64,000 nt of DNA from UBA1723 sp045629285 (GCA_045629285.1 JAZQQY010000037.1:1-64000), one strand, 5' to 3'. Numbered from the stretch's first letter, positions 42,328 through 50,565 are shown. Program-made: numbers and translations. Notes: generated from the letters alone by a model not told the origin.

Positions 42328-43101
42328 ATGAGATATATATCACTAGCATCGTCATCAAGCGGCAATTGCTATTTATTTGAGGACGGAGATACAAGATTCC
42401 TGATCGACGCTGGTTTGACAGTCAAACGCATCAAAGAGCTTTTGGCTGAAATCGGTGTGGAATTATCTTCCATAAAAGGTGTTGTACTCACTCATTCACA
42501 CCGCGACCATACCAAAGGTGTTCCGACATTGGTATACCGTCACAACTTGCCTCTATACTGCACAAAATCCACACTACAAGATTTGGAAAGGAATACAGGC
42601 AGAGAAGTTGACCGTGCTTTGTGGAGAGAAGTGGAATCACATACTGAGTTTGAGATCGGAGACTTCTCTCTTTTGCCGATGCCTGTCACTCACGACACTC
42701 GCGATTGTCATGCTTATAGAGTGAAGTTGGGCGACAAGATTCTAACGTTGGCCACAGACTTAGGTAAGGCGACAGATGAGCTTATGGAGGCAGTGAAAAT
42801 CTCTGACCATTTGATTATAGAATCAAACTATAGCCACACATTGTTGCAGGTCAGTTCATATACCGCATTCCTACGTGGCAGAATCGACTCCGACAACGGT
42901 CACTTGTCGAATGTCCAGACTGGTGAAATAGTGGATTTTGCATGCAGAAAGGGTAGAGTGAAGCATATTCATCTGGCGCATATTTCAGCCAATTCCAATG
43001 ATCCAACCACTGCTTTGAATCATTCCAAGAAATTCGTGACTGAGGGAGTCAAGATTGATGCTTTGCCAAGAAAAGCAATGAGCGACATGTGGGAGATTTA
43101 A
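42328..43101 (+). CDS. MBL-fold metallohydrolase (YycJ/WalJ-like)
   Basis: This encodes 257 residues. The N-terminus LASSSSGNCYLFEDGDTRFL is typical of the YycJ branch. The metal motif is LTHSHRDHTKG (HxHxDH), followed by PVTHD, TDLGKA and IESNYSH, with the C-terminal LAHIS His. These enzymes are nuclease-like phosphodiesterases linked in Firmicutes to cell-wall/DNA signalling; here only the fold and metal site can be claimed. It is separated by about 100 bases from the SNF2 gene and may be transcribed with it. Confidence 0.9.
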   Translation: MRYISLASSSSGNCYLFEDGDTRFLIDAGLTVKRIKELLAEIGVELSSIKGVVLTHSHRDHTKGVPTLVYRHNLPLYCTKSTLQDLERNTGREVDRALWREVESHTEFEIGDFSLLPMPVTHDTRDCHAYRVKLGDKILTLATDLGKATDELMEAVKISDHLIIESNYSHTLLQVSSYTAFLRGRIDSDNGHLSNVQTGEIVDFACRKGRVKHIHLAHISANSNDPTTALNHSKKFVTEGVKIDALPRKAMSDMWEI

Positions 43102-43158
43102 CATTTGACTTCAAAGAATTGATATCAAGAAAGCAGATGTATATTGACAAAACTAAAC
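43102..43158 (+). pseudogene. possible fragment of an AAA-ATPase-like gene
   Basis: Immediately after the hydrolase stop codon a short plus-strand frame reads FDFKELISRKQMYIDKTKLI. This resembles the start of AAA-ATPase-like proteins (family form ...YVDKTxLI). The similarity ends where the FISUMP remnant begins, so it would be a roughly 20-codon leftover. Weak evidence. Confidence 0.25.
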
Positions 43159-43450
43159 TAATTCTTGGCACGCACCGCGCGCACAGGGAACCCATAGCCA
43201 CGGAAGTAGTTGATCCATTTGTCTTCCTCCATGTCGAAGTTCAAGTAGCGGGCGCGGTCCTTGTAGAGCGAAGACGACCAGTAGTAGCATTTCTCCACGT
43301 GAAGTCGCATACTTGTAGGTGATCCAGTTGAACACCTCCTTCGGCTCAGTCTCGCCCCATGCGAAGTAGTAGCCAAACTCCTCCGGCTTGGTAGCCCCGA
43401 CATTATAGGTTGCCCAAAGCGTTCCGCTTGGAAGGCCAAGGTCGAAGTAA
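43158..43450 (-). pseudogene. FISUMP remnant with internal deletion and frameshift
   Basis: On the minus strand the 5' part reads FDLGLPSGTLWATYNVGA and then FAWGETEPKEVFNW. After a junction near 43305-43325 another frame continues CYYWSSSLYKDRARYLNF and ends YGFPVRAVRAKN with TAG at 43158-43160. Compared with the intact gene at 1539-2384 the whole middle (about 100 residues), the signal peptide and the start are missing. It sits between the MBL hydrolase and the pitA terminator, about 41 kb from the other copies. Confidence 0.75.
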
Positions 43451-43485
43451 GGATGAAGTTTTGGGAGAACTAAAATAGATAGGCA

Positions 43486-43522
43486 AGAGGCTGCAGCAAA
43501 ATCTTCATTTTGATGCAGCCTC
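43486..43522 (-). terminator. hairpin downstream of pitA
   Basis: AGAGGCTGCA-GCAAAA-tcttca-TTTTG-TGCAGCCTCT forms a long imperfect stem 28 bases beyond the pitA stop. The same general design (AGAGGyTGyATCAAAA) is seen in the hairpin at 47839-47877 after the Na/Pi transporter. Confidence 0.6.
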
Positions 43523-43549
43523 TCTCTATAAAACAATGAATTTTGGAGT

Positions 43550-45850
43550 TTACGCTTCGTCTCCAGCAAACTTATTCATGCCTCGGATCATGTGGCGTAG
43601 ACAGCTAAGCAATGCCTGCGATTCCTGGAGGACGTGGACGGTAAGGAGTTGAGTATTGATGTTATGGCTACCTTCGTTGATAGCATCCAACACTTTTTTG
43701 CGATCCCTGGAAATCTGTCCTTGCAATGCCATACATTTCTCTCTGATAGTGTTTGCATCTGAGAAATCTCCACTTTGAAGCATGGCATGTGTCTCATTAA
43801 ACAGATTTATGACATTATCTCTCATCACTATGAATTGAGCGTGATACTCTGTAGGAAGCGGAGCAAAGTTATTGCCGACATGCTCTCTCAACGGATCGTT
43901 GATTCGTTTCATGCAGTAAAGCATCTGCTGACAAGAGTTAATGCCAAGGAAATACCAAGTGTTGCGCTGGATCACCATTAGCGGATCAAGTCGACGCATG
44001 GCTATGATTTCACGTCGACGCTGACGTTTAAGCTCCTTGCGCTCCTCATCTATACGGGTAGTTCCATGCTTCAACAGTTTATACTTCTCATACAAGAAGC
44101 CATTTGTAGCACTACGGTATGCTTCAACTACGAATTGTAGACGATCAGCATTTCCTTTGCGGATATGCTCACATAGCAGCTCCCAAATCACATTTTTATC
44201 ACGTGTCCTGATAATCTGCTTGAATATTGAATCGTCTTCCTTATCAACTATCTTGACTTTCAAATTACTTCTGACAATCAAGAAGATAGCAAGTACGATC
44301 GCCAATCCCATTACTATATACCCACCAAAGAACAGGCCATTTGTGATGATGTAGCTTGCGATGAAGGCGACACCAGCTGTGATAAACCATCCACCGATGA
44401 CACTCAACACTCCTGTGATACGGAATACCGCACTCTCACGGCTCCATGCTCTGTCCGCCAAACTTGTTCCCATCGCCACCATAAATGTGACGTAGGTTGT
44501 CGACAATGGAAGCTTCATGCTTGTGCCGATAGCAACCAACAATCCTGCGACTACAAGGTTGATGGCAGCACGAACCTGGTCGAAAGCTGCGTCTTCAGGA
44601 AGAACCATCGCGTCGCTATTGAATCTTGAGTCGATCCATTTTCCGACTGGTGCAGGAACGATTTTAGAAATACCTTCAGCTATTCTTGACGAAGTGCGGA
44701 CAATAGTACGAACCACAGCTGACGAGCCAAACATCTGATCCTCTTCGTTCTGACGGCCCAAACCGATCTCTGTCTTTGTCACATTCTGAGCCTTCTTTGA
44801 GAAGATAAGCGACAACACCATAAGTACACCTGCAATGACAAGGAATAGAGTAGGAGTCTGAGCACTCCCCATCAACGATTTCATCAAGAAACGCTCTGGA
44901 TCGCCAGCACCGTTGGCTGAGAAATCAAGGTATGCCTCCAAACCTGTCAACGGCACACCCACAAAGTTTACAAGGTCGTTGCCGGCAAAAGCCATCGCCA
45001 AGGCAAATGTGCCAAGCAAAATCACGAATTTCAAAACCGGTAATTTGAATGCACTGGCAATCGTCATGATGACAGAGAAGATAAGCAGACCACCACCGAT
45101 GATAAACCATGTGTTTTCATTGATCATCGCCTTGACGTCGGCAGTCATGAAACTGCTGCCTTTAAGACCGTTGATAAGCAAAAACCAGATGATGCTAGTC
45201 ACTGCAATACCACCGAAAATACCGATCTTCAATGAACAGCTAGTCAAGCCTCCCATGTCACCGTCGTAAGAAGTCGACTTGCCATTTACCCTATACGAGA
45301 AAGTAAACACCATACGTGCAATCCACTGAATCAAAGATCCTATAATAAATGCGATTGCAACACTAAGGAAGATTCCAAGTATCACGCTGATGGCTTTCTC
45401 CGTATTCAACAAGTCTCCCAACGACAATAAAGTGCCATCTGCCATAGTCTCACCTTTGATTATCTTAAGCAAAGCGATAGCAAACGCACCACCAAGAAGC
45501 TCAAAAACCATGCTGACAGTTGTGGATGTAGGCATTCCTAACGTATTGAAAACATCCAGCAGGAGAACATCCGTCACCATGACAGCAAGAAAGACGCAGA
45601 TCACATCATAGAATGAGAAATACTCAGGCGTCATAATGCCGTGACGAGCAACATCCATCATTCCGTTACTCAATGCGGCACCAGCAAAAACACCTACTGC
45701 AGCAATCAATACGATTGTACGATACTTTGCAACTTTGGCTCCGATAGCGGAGTTGAGAAAATTCACCGCATCATTGCTAACACCGACTGCAAGGTCGAAA
45801 ACGGCCAGCACAATCAGGAATACTATGATTCCAATAAACACTGTATTCAT
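43550..45850 (-). CDS. PiT-family inorganic phosphate transporter with long C-terminal cytoplasmic domain
   Basis: This encodes 766 residues. The first PiT repeat contains VFDLAVGVSNDAVNFLNSAI and GAALSNGMMDVARHG, with the family signature GxSNDAxN. The second repeat contains KLPLSTTYVTFMVAMGTSLAD. About 12 membrane segments fill residues 1-550. Residues about 560-766 form a helical, PhoU-like cytoplasmic extension that usual PitA (about 500 residues) lacks but long Bacteroidetes members have. It imports phosphate driven by the proton gradient. It is preceded by a 32-residue membrane peptide gene and by TTHACA-type 11-bp repeats. Confidence 0.9.
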   Translation of the reverse strand: MNTVFIGIIVFLIVLAVFDLAVGVSNDAVNFLNSAIGAKVAKYRTIVLIAAVGVFAGAALSNGMMDVARHGIMTPEYFSFYDVICVFLAVMVTDVLLLDVFNTLGMPTSTTVSMVFELLGGAFAIALLKIIKGETMADGTLLSLGDLLNTEKAISVILGIFLSVAIAFIIGSLIQWIARMVFTFSYRVNGKSTSYDGDMGGLTSCSLKIGIFGGIAVTSIIWFLLINGLKGSSFMTADVKAMINENTWFIIGGGLLIFSVIMTIASAFKLPVLKFVILLGTFALAMAFAGNDLVNFVGVPLTGLEAYLDFSANGAGDPERFLMKSLMGSAQTPTLFLVIAGVLMVLSLIFSKKAQNVTKTEIGLGRQNEEDQMFGSSAVVRTIVRTSSRIAEGISKIVPAPVGKWIDSRFNSDAMVLPEDAAFDQVRAAINLVVAGLLVAIGTSMKLPLSTTYVTFMVAMGTSLADRAWSRESAVFRITGVLSVIGGWFITAGVAFIASYIITNGLFFGGYIVMGLAIVLAIFLIVRSNLKVKIVDKEDDSIFKQIIRTRDKNVIWELLCEHIRKGNADRLQFVVEAYRSATNGFLYEKYKLLKHGTTRIDEERKELKRQRRREIIAMRRLDPLMVIQRNTWYFLGINSCQQMLYCMKRINDPLREHVGNNFAPLPTEYHAQFIVMRDNVINLFNETHAMLQSGDFSDANTIREKCMALQGQISRDRKKVLDAINEGSHNINTQLLTVHVLQESQALLSCLRHMIRGMNKFAGDEA

Positions 45851-45857
45851 ACTTATA

Positions 45858-45956
45858 TCAAATAGTTAATAATACCCATATAAAAATTGCGACAATCATT
45901 GTCCAACGGAAATAATCATAATACCGCTGAATCTTCTTTGCTTTTTCTAAATCCAT
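45858..45956 (-). CDS. 32-residue single-span membrane microprotein upstream of the PiT transporter
   Basis: ATG at 45956 to TGA at 45858-45860. A charged, amphipathic N-terminal half (MDLEKAKKIQRYYDYFRW) precedes one hydrophobic span (TMIVAIFIWVLLTI) that reaches the stop. It ends 7 bases before the transporter ATG on the same strand, so the two are almost certainly co-transcribed and possibly coupled. It may be a small regulatory or assembly subunit of the transporter. I do not recognise a family. The clean charge/hydrophobic design and tight spacing argue that it is real. Confidence 0.6.
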   Translation of the reverse strand: MDLEKAKKIQRYYDYFRWTMIVAIFIWVLLTI

Positions 45957-45981
45957 ATTTTTACATTTTAATTTGTTACTG

Positions 45982-45989
45982 CAAAATTC
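45982..45989 (-). promoter_or_regulatory. possible -7 element of the microprotein-pitA operon
   Basis: On the minus strand this reads GAATTTTG, one mismatch from TAnnTTTG. It lies 25 bases before the microprotein ATG and 15 bases downstream of the 11-bp repeat array. Confidence 0.35.
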
Positions 45990-46004
45990 ATGAGACGATA
46001 TTTC

Positions 46005-46037
46005 AAAGATGTTGCATCTTTGTTAAGAAGATGTTGC
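46005..46037 (-). promoter_or_regulatory. putative Pho box: three 11-bp direct repeats facing pitA
   Basis: On the minus strand the units are GCAACATCTTC, TTAACAAAGAT and GCAACATCTTT, exactly 11 bases each with no gaps and AACA at positions 3-6 of every unit. This matches the TTHACA, 11-bp-period layout of Bacillus subtilis PhoP sites, upstream of a phosphate transporter. Confidence 0.65.
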
Positions 46038-46048
46038 AAACGACGGTC

Positions 46049-46091
46049 ATTACAAATCTTCACAAGTTTGTAACAACTATGTAACAAACTT
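46049..46091 (+). promoter_or_regulatory. putative Pho box: four 10/11-bp-spaced hexamers facing the Na/Pi transporter
   Basis: On the plus strand ATTACA (46049), TTCACA (46059), GTAACA (46070) and GTAACA (46081) follow at spacings of 10, 11 and 11 bases. The array ends 4 bases before the -7 element TATTTTTG (46096-46103), replacing a -33 box, as expected for an activator-dependent promoter. Confidence 0.65.
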
Positions 46092-46095
46092 GAAA

Positions 46096-46103
46096 TATTT
46101 TTG
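46096..46103 (+). promoter_or_regulatory. -7 element of the Na/Pi transporter gene
   Basis: TATTTTTG matches TAnnTTTG and lies 28 bases upstream of the GTG start. There is no TTTG at the -33 spacing; the direct-repeat array occupies that place. Confidence 0.5.
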
Positions 46104-46131
46104 CAATGTGTAAATTCAAACACTTAGTATT

Positions 46132-47817
46132 GTGGATACATTTATTAATCTTTTGTCCCTAGTCGGTTCATTAGGTTTGTTCCTATTCGGAATGAAAACA
46201 ATGAGTGAGGGACTAGAAAAGTTTGCGGGCGACCGACTTCGTAACATTTTGGCCGCAATGACCCGCAACCGTTTTATGGGTGTTTTTACTGGAATATTAA
46301 TCACAGCACTCATACAGTCTTCATCAGCCACTACCGTCATGGTAGTTTCATTCGTCAACGCTGGTTTGATGAATCTAAGACAGGCAATTGGCGTTATCAT
46401 GGGTGCCAACGTCGGTACCACAGTAACAGCCTGGATTATCTCGGCCATCGGATTCAAGGTCAATATCGCGGCATTATCATTGCCACTTATTGCGATCGGT
46501 GTTCCATTGTTCTTCGGAGGTAACAGTAAGCGCAAATCAATTGGAGAGTTCTTGTTTGGTTTCGCATTCCTTTTCATGGGATTGAGTTTCCTACAGCAGT
46601 CAGCCAACGATCTTAATATCGGATCGATTGTTGCCAATTTGCTAGCCCACGTAGCAAACGGAGGCTTCTTCACAATCCTTTTGTTTGTGTTGGTCGGAGC
46701 GTTGGTTACAATGTTGGTTCAGGCTTCAGCAGCAACAATGGCTATCACATTGATGCTATTCGATATGCACATCCCTGGATTCGGACTAGAACAGGCTGCA
46801 GCACTTGCGATGGGTCAGAATATCGGTACGACTATCACTGCGGTGATGGCATCCGTGACAGCCGGCACACAGGCACGTCGAGCAGCATTGGCTCACATGT
46901 TCTTCAATGTATTCGGTGTTGTTGTAGTGTTGATATTGTTCTACCCATTCTGCGATGCAGTAAGCTGGTTTGTTAGCGATGTGATGAAAGAACCTGGCAA
47001 CGATTTGTTCAAACTTTCAATGTTCCATACTGCATTCAACATCTTCAATACAATATTGTTAATTGGATTTGTAAAACAGATCGAGATGATCGTATGTCGT
47101 GTATTGCCGATGAAGGAAGAGAAGGAAGATCATGGATTGAAATATATCTCAGGAGGTTTGCTTTCAACAGCAGAGCTTTCAATTCTTCAGGCTCGTAAGG
47201 AGATTGTCTTGATGGGAGAGCGTTGTCAGAAGGCATACAACTACGTTCTATCAATGCATGGAATAGAAAAAGAATCAGATTTCACAGTATTGTTCCAGAA
47301 AGTAGAGAGATACGAAGGAATCACAGATAATATGGAGTATGAAATCGCTCACTACCTACAGCAGGTGAGTGAAGGTCGATTGTCAGACGATGGTAAACGA
47401 CAGGTACAAAGATTACTTCGTGAGGTAGATGATTTGGAGAGTATCGGCGACTGCTGCTACAACCTTGCACGTACACTGAAGAATAAACGAGAGAATTGTA
47501 AGGAGCACTTCACAGAAGGTCAGCTTCAGAAGATCAAGACAATGGAGCAGCTTGCAGGCAAGGCATTGTCATTCATGCTTGAGACATTGCGTAAACCAGA
47601 AGGAGAAGGTCATGATATCTCACGCAGCTACCAGCTAGAGGACGAAATCAATGCATTGCGTCAAAACCTTCGTAATGAGAACACGGAGAATCTTGCTGCA
47701 GGTCAGTACGATTACAAACTTGGAGCATTCTACATCGACTTCATCAACGGTCTTGAATCTCTTGGCGACTACGTCTTGAATGTGGTGCAGAGTAAGGCAA
47801 GACAGACGAGAATTTAG
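46132..47817 (+). CDS. Na/Pi cotransporter family protein with PhoU-like C-terminal domain
   Basis: This encodes 561 residues from a GTG. MDTFINLLSLVGSLGLFLFG begins the first helix directly, which supports that start. Duplicated family motifs are present: LIQSSSATTVMVVSFVNAG with GANVGTTVTAW in the first half, and LVQASAATMAITLMLFD with GQNIGTTITAVMAS in the second. Residues about 345-555 form helical PhoU-like repeats. It would take up phosphate with sodium. It is divergent from the PiT operon, with putative Pho boxes between. A strong terminator follows. Confidence 0.93.
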   Translation: MDTFINLLSLVGSLGLFLFGMKTMSEGLEKFAGDRLRNILAAMTRNRFMGVFTGILITALIQSSSATTVMVVSFVNAGLMNLRQAIGVIMGANVGTTVTAWIISAIGFKVNIAALSLPLIAIGVPLFFGGNSKRKSIGEFLFGFAFLFMGLSFLQQSANDLNIGSIVANLLAHVANGGFFTILLFVLVGALVTMLVQASAATMAITLMLFDMHIPGFGLEQAAALAMGQNIGTTITAVMASVTAGTQARRAALAHMFFNVFGVVVVLILFYPFCDAVSWFVSDVMKEPGNDLFKLSMFHTAFNIFNTILLIGFVKQIEMIVCRVLPMKEEKEDHGLKYISGGLLSTAELSILQARKEIVLMGERCQKAYNYVLSMHGIEKESDFTVLFQKVERYEGITDNMEYEIAHYLQQVSEGRLSDDGKRQVQRLLREVDDLESIGDCCYNLARTLKNKRENCKEHFTEGQLQKIKTMEQLAGKALSFMLETLRKPEGEGHDISRSYQLEDEINALRQNLRNENTENLAAGQYDYKLGAFYIDFINGLESLGDYVLNVVQSKARQTRI

Positions 47818-47838
47818 TTAATGTAAGATGTAAAAAAT

Positions 47839-47886
47839 AAGAGGTTGTATCAAAATGACGTTTTGATACAACCTCTTGCATTTTTT
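47839..47886 (+). terminator. rho-independent terminator of the Na/Pi transporter
   Basis: AAGAGGTTGTATCAAAA-TGACG-TTTTGATACAACCTCTT: a perfect 17-bp stem followed by GCA and six T residues, 22 bases after the stop codon. Its symmetry could also stop the convergent exopolyphosphatase relic transcript. Confidence 0.85.
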
Positions 47887-47900
47887 GGGGACAACGTTGA

Positions 47901-48326
47901 TTACAAAATAGCTTTTTCAGATAATTCGTTGATGATTCCGTCTGCCAAACCTAATGTCGGCACGATAATCTTATCCGACTTGGTCAGCTCAGCTACCATA
48001 AGGAACAGTTCGGATGCAGGAACAATCACATCGGCTCTATCTTCCCTAAGATCATATTTTTGCATACGCTCTTCCACACTAAGCGGAGACAATTCCGAAT
48101 ATAATCTGCTGAGGGTGCTTGTCAACAATACTTCCTTCTCTTTTTCCTTCTTTGGCGCAAGACGATAGAGTTTGTTGATATTCCCACCTGAACCGATAAT
48201 CAGAATGTCGTCAAAACCGTTTGTCATCGACTTGACACTTTCTTTCATCTCCTCTATAGTCTCTTCCGATACAGATCCGTTTAACATTCTGATTGTTCCG
48301 ACGTTGAAGTTTCCATATAAAACGTA
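47901..48326 (-). pseudogene. Ppx/GppA exopolyphosphatase, C-terminal remnant
   Basis: The frame is open from just after a TGA at 48327-48329 and ends at 47901. It reads GNFNVGTIRMLNGSVSEETI, FDDILIIGSGGNINKLYRL, LSVEERMQKYDLREDRADVI and VPTLGLADGIINEL, which match the second half of Ppx/GppA phosphatases (GGxxxxN loop, R-x-DRADVI). The first half (about 170 residues with the ATP-binding P-loop and catalytic acids) is absent. An internal ATG at 48287 could still be translated, but the product would lack the catalytic half. Its loss sits within the phosphate-gene block. Confidence 0.75.
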
Positions 48327-48407
48327 TCATTAGTTTCGCTACAAACAAATTTTGTCGACAGGAATCACTGTCATTTCCCATTGACACTGCAAAGGAATTG
48401 CCATAGT

Positions 48408-48480
48408 ATTACAGAGTCGTTACATCAGTATTACAAATTTGTGAAGAAGGACGGAGGTGTTACAATGTTGTTAAATTTTG
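48408..48480 (+). promoter_or_regulatory. putative Pho box upstream of the PhoB/PhoR-like pair
   Basis: ATTACAGAGTC, GTTACATCAGT and ATTACAAATTT are three contiguous 11-bp units (48408-48440). After 18 bases GTTACAATGTT and GTTAAATTTTG form two more (48459-48480). The TTACA core and period match the boxes at 46005-46091. A -7 candidate TAAATTTG lies at 48523-48530. Confidence 0.6.
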
Positions 48481-48522
48481 GATTATAAAGGTCTATCATG
48501 AATAACATATAAACTCTATTTA

Positions 48523-48530
48523 TAAATTTG
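48523..48530 (+). promoter_or_regulatory. -7 element of the response regulator gene
   Basis: TAAATTTG matches TAnnTTTG with no -33 TTTG at the right distance, consistent with activator dependence. The leader would be about 75 bases. Confidence 0.4.
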
Positions 48531-48610
48531 CAGACGAAATGATGGCATACATAATCCGTAAAGACGATGTGCTTACCGTCTATACAAGATAAAAACAAAT
48601 TGAGCAGAAC

Positions 48611-49294
48611 ATGATGGAAAAAAGGATTCTTATTGTAGACGATGAACCAGATATATTGGAAATTCTCCGTTTCAATCTTGAGATGGAAGGCTATTCCGTC
48701 GAAACGAGTGAAGGTCCATACGAATTGTCGGATCCTCTTCCTGATTTGATTTTGCTTGACGTGATGATGACTCCAAAGTCAGGATTCGAATGGGCTAAAG
48801 AGTTGAAATCAAACGACCACACAAGCGGTATTCCTATTATTTTCTGTACTGCAAAAACAGCTGAGTCTGATATGCTTACAGGATTCAACCTAGGTAGCGA
48901 CGACTATATCTGCAAACCGTTCCGTATCAGCGAAGTGAAGGCTAGGGTAAAGGCTGTATTGCGTCGCGCTCAACCTCATGATAATAGTGTAGACAATGGA
49001 AATAGAATCATCAGATATGAGGGTATTGTGATGGATCTTAATCGAAAGGAGTGTCATGTCGACGGAAATGATGTAGCTTTCACAAAACTAGAATTTGAAC
49101 TTCTAGCATTGCTACTTTCTTCTCCTGGTCAAGTATTCTCTAGAGATAAGATTTTAGAGACTGTTTGGCCTGGCGACACCGTTGTACTCGACCGTACCGT
49201 CGACGTTAACATAACACGAATCCGTAAGAAAATCGGTAAATACGGAGAACATATCAGAACCAGATTTGGTTACGGCTATTTGTTTGAAAAATGA
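48611..49294 (+). CDS. phoB: OmpR/PhoB-family response regulator
   Basis: This encodes 227 residues. The receiver domain (about 1-120) has acidic residues in IVDDEPD, the phospho-accepting Asp in LILLDVMMTPKSG, FCTAKT and KPFRISE (conserved Lys). The winged-helix domain (about 130-227) has FTKLEFELLALLLSSPGQVF and VDVNITRIRKKI. The neighbours (two phosphate transporters, an exopolyphosphatase relic, a PhoR-like kinase) and upstream TTHACA repeats point to control of phosphate uptake. The specific PhoB assignment is inferred from this context. It overlaps the kinase gene by 4 bases. Confidence 0.85.
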   Translation: MMEKRILIVDDEPDILEILRFNLEMEGYSVETSEGPYELSDPLPDLILLDVMMTPKSGFEWAKELKSNDHTSGIPIIFCTAKTAESDMLTGFNLGSDDYICKPFRISEVKARVKAVLRRAQPHDNSVDNGNRIIRYEGIVMDLNRKECHVDGNDVAFTKLEFELLALLLSSPGQVFSRDKILETVWPGDTVVLDRTVDVNITRIRKKIGKYGEHIRTRFGYGYLFEK

Positions 49295-50565
49295 ATAATA
49301 AGAGACCTGCAAATACCATCTTTATCATTGCGACACTACTTGTCGTAGTGATTACAATCATGTACGGTTTTCATGAGAATAAAAGAGACAGGGAGTTTCG
49401 TTGCGATATCCTTCACGCACAATTGCAGCTCAACAATTATCGTGTCAACCGTATACGAAACCACAATATCAACGACTTGGAGGAAAGATCCCCGATTCCC
49501 AACGGTGTCAATTTTATACGTGATGTCAATACCATCCGTGTGACTGTTATCGATAAACATGGTAATGTAATCTATGATAGCAATGAAAATCTTACAGAGA
49601 TGAGCAACCACTTGAGCCGAAAGGAGGTTCAGGAGGCTTTGAAGAACGGAACCGGATACGATATCAAACGTAGATCCGATTCCAACGGTGAAATCTACTT
49701 CTATTCTGCAACTTACTTTCCTGAAAGAGCTGAGATTATCCGTTCTGCAGTGCAATATTCTGTGCCGTTGACTGCCAGCCTTGAGCGTGACTATACATTC
49801 TTATATTATACTGCCGGTATTTTGTTGCTAGTGGGTGGAGTGCTCTATTTCCGTGTCAGATTAAGATTCAGCGAGCAGGAAAAACAACGTATAAAACGTC
49901 AACTAACAGAGAATGCCGCTCATGAGTTAAAAACTCCTGCAGCCACAATCCACGGCTATCTGGAGACACTTGTGGAGAATCCTACATTGCCAGAAGCCAA
50001 GAAAAAAGAGTTTATCGATCGCTGTTTTTCACAAAGCAAAAGAATGACAAGTTTGCTTGCCGACATGAGTATGCTTTCTCAGCTGGACAACACAGTATTC
50101 AAACGCTCGACTACTATGATTGATGTCGTGGATATTTTGAATCAGATTGCTGACGAGACTATGCCTCAATTTGAGGATAGGAATTTGGAACTTCGTATGT
50201 CATTGCCCGAACATCTTCCTCTTCAAGGCGATCAAGCACACATATACTCTCTATTCAGAAATATATTCAACAATGTTTTGGCATACGCAAATGAAGCGAC
50301 ATATTTTGAAGTAAAAGCCACTCAATCGTATGATAGCTACACATTCATGTTGATTGATAATGGAGTGGGAGTGCCGTACGAACATCTACCTCATCTGTTC
50401 GAAAGATTCTATCGTCTGGATAAAGGACGTTCACGTCGACTTGGAGGAACAGGCTTGGGACTTGCCATCGTAAAGAATATCGCTATCCAATACGGAGGAA
50501 GCGCAACAGCATCTATAACACCTGGTGGGGGACTTTCAATTGAGATAATACTAAAAGCTAAATAA
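49291..50565 (+). CDS. phoR: PhoR-like sensor histidine kinase
   Basis: This encodes 424 residues. TM1 (about 9-25), an extracytoplasmic domain (about 30-165) and TM2 (about 170-188) precede the HisKA domain with the phospho-accepting His in ENAAHELKTPAATIHGYLET. The HATPase domain follows (NIFNNVLAYANEA as N box, LIDNGVGVPYEHLPHLFERF, RRLGGTGLGLAIVKNI). A periplasmic sensor domain and coupling to a PhoB-like regulator suit a PhoR-type kinase. There is no PAS domain visible. The ligand or transporter input is unknown. Confidence 0.83.
   Translation: MNNKRPANTIFIIATLLVVVITIMYGFHENKRDREFRCDILHAQLQLNNYRVNRIRNHNINDLEERSPIPNGVNFIRDVNTIRVTVIDKHGNVIYDSNENLTEMSNHLSRKEVQEALKNGTGYDIKRRSDSNGEIYFYSATYFPERAEIIRSAVQYSVPLTASLERDYTFLYYTAGILLLVGGVLYFRVRLRFSEQEKQRIKRQLTENAAHELKTPAATIHGYLETLVENPTLPEAKKKEFIDRCFSQSKRMTSLLADMSMLSQLDNTVFKRSTTMIDVVDILNQIADETMPQFEDRNLELRMSLPEHLPLQGDQAHIYSLFRNIFNNVLAYANEATYFEVKATQSYDSYTFMLIDNGVGVPYEHLPHLFERFYRLDKGRSRRLGGTGLGLAIVKNIAIQYGGSATASITPGGGLSIEIILKAK

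Noticed and set aside
43089..43322. A 77-residue plus-strand gene overlapping the hydrolase end
   Set aside because: Most of it is the antisense of the FISUMP remnant; only the first 20 residues show any family resemblance, and that is weak.
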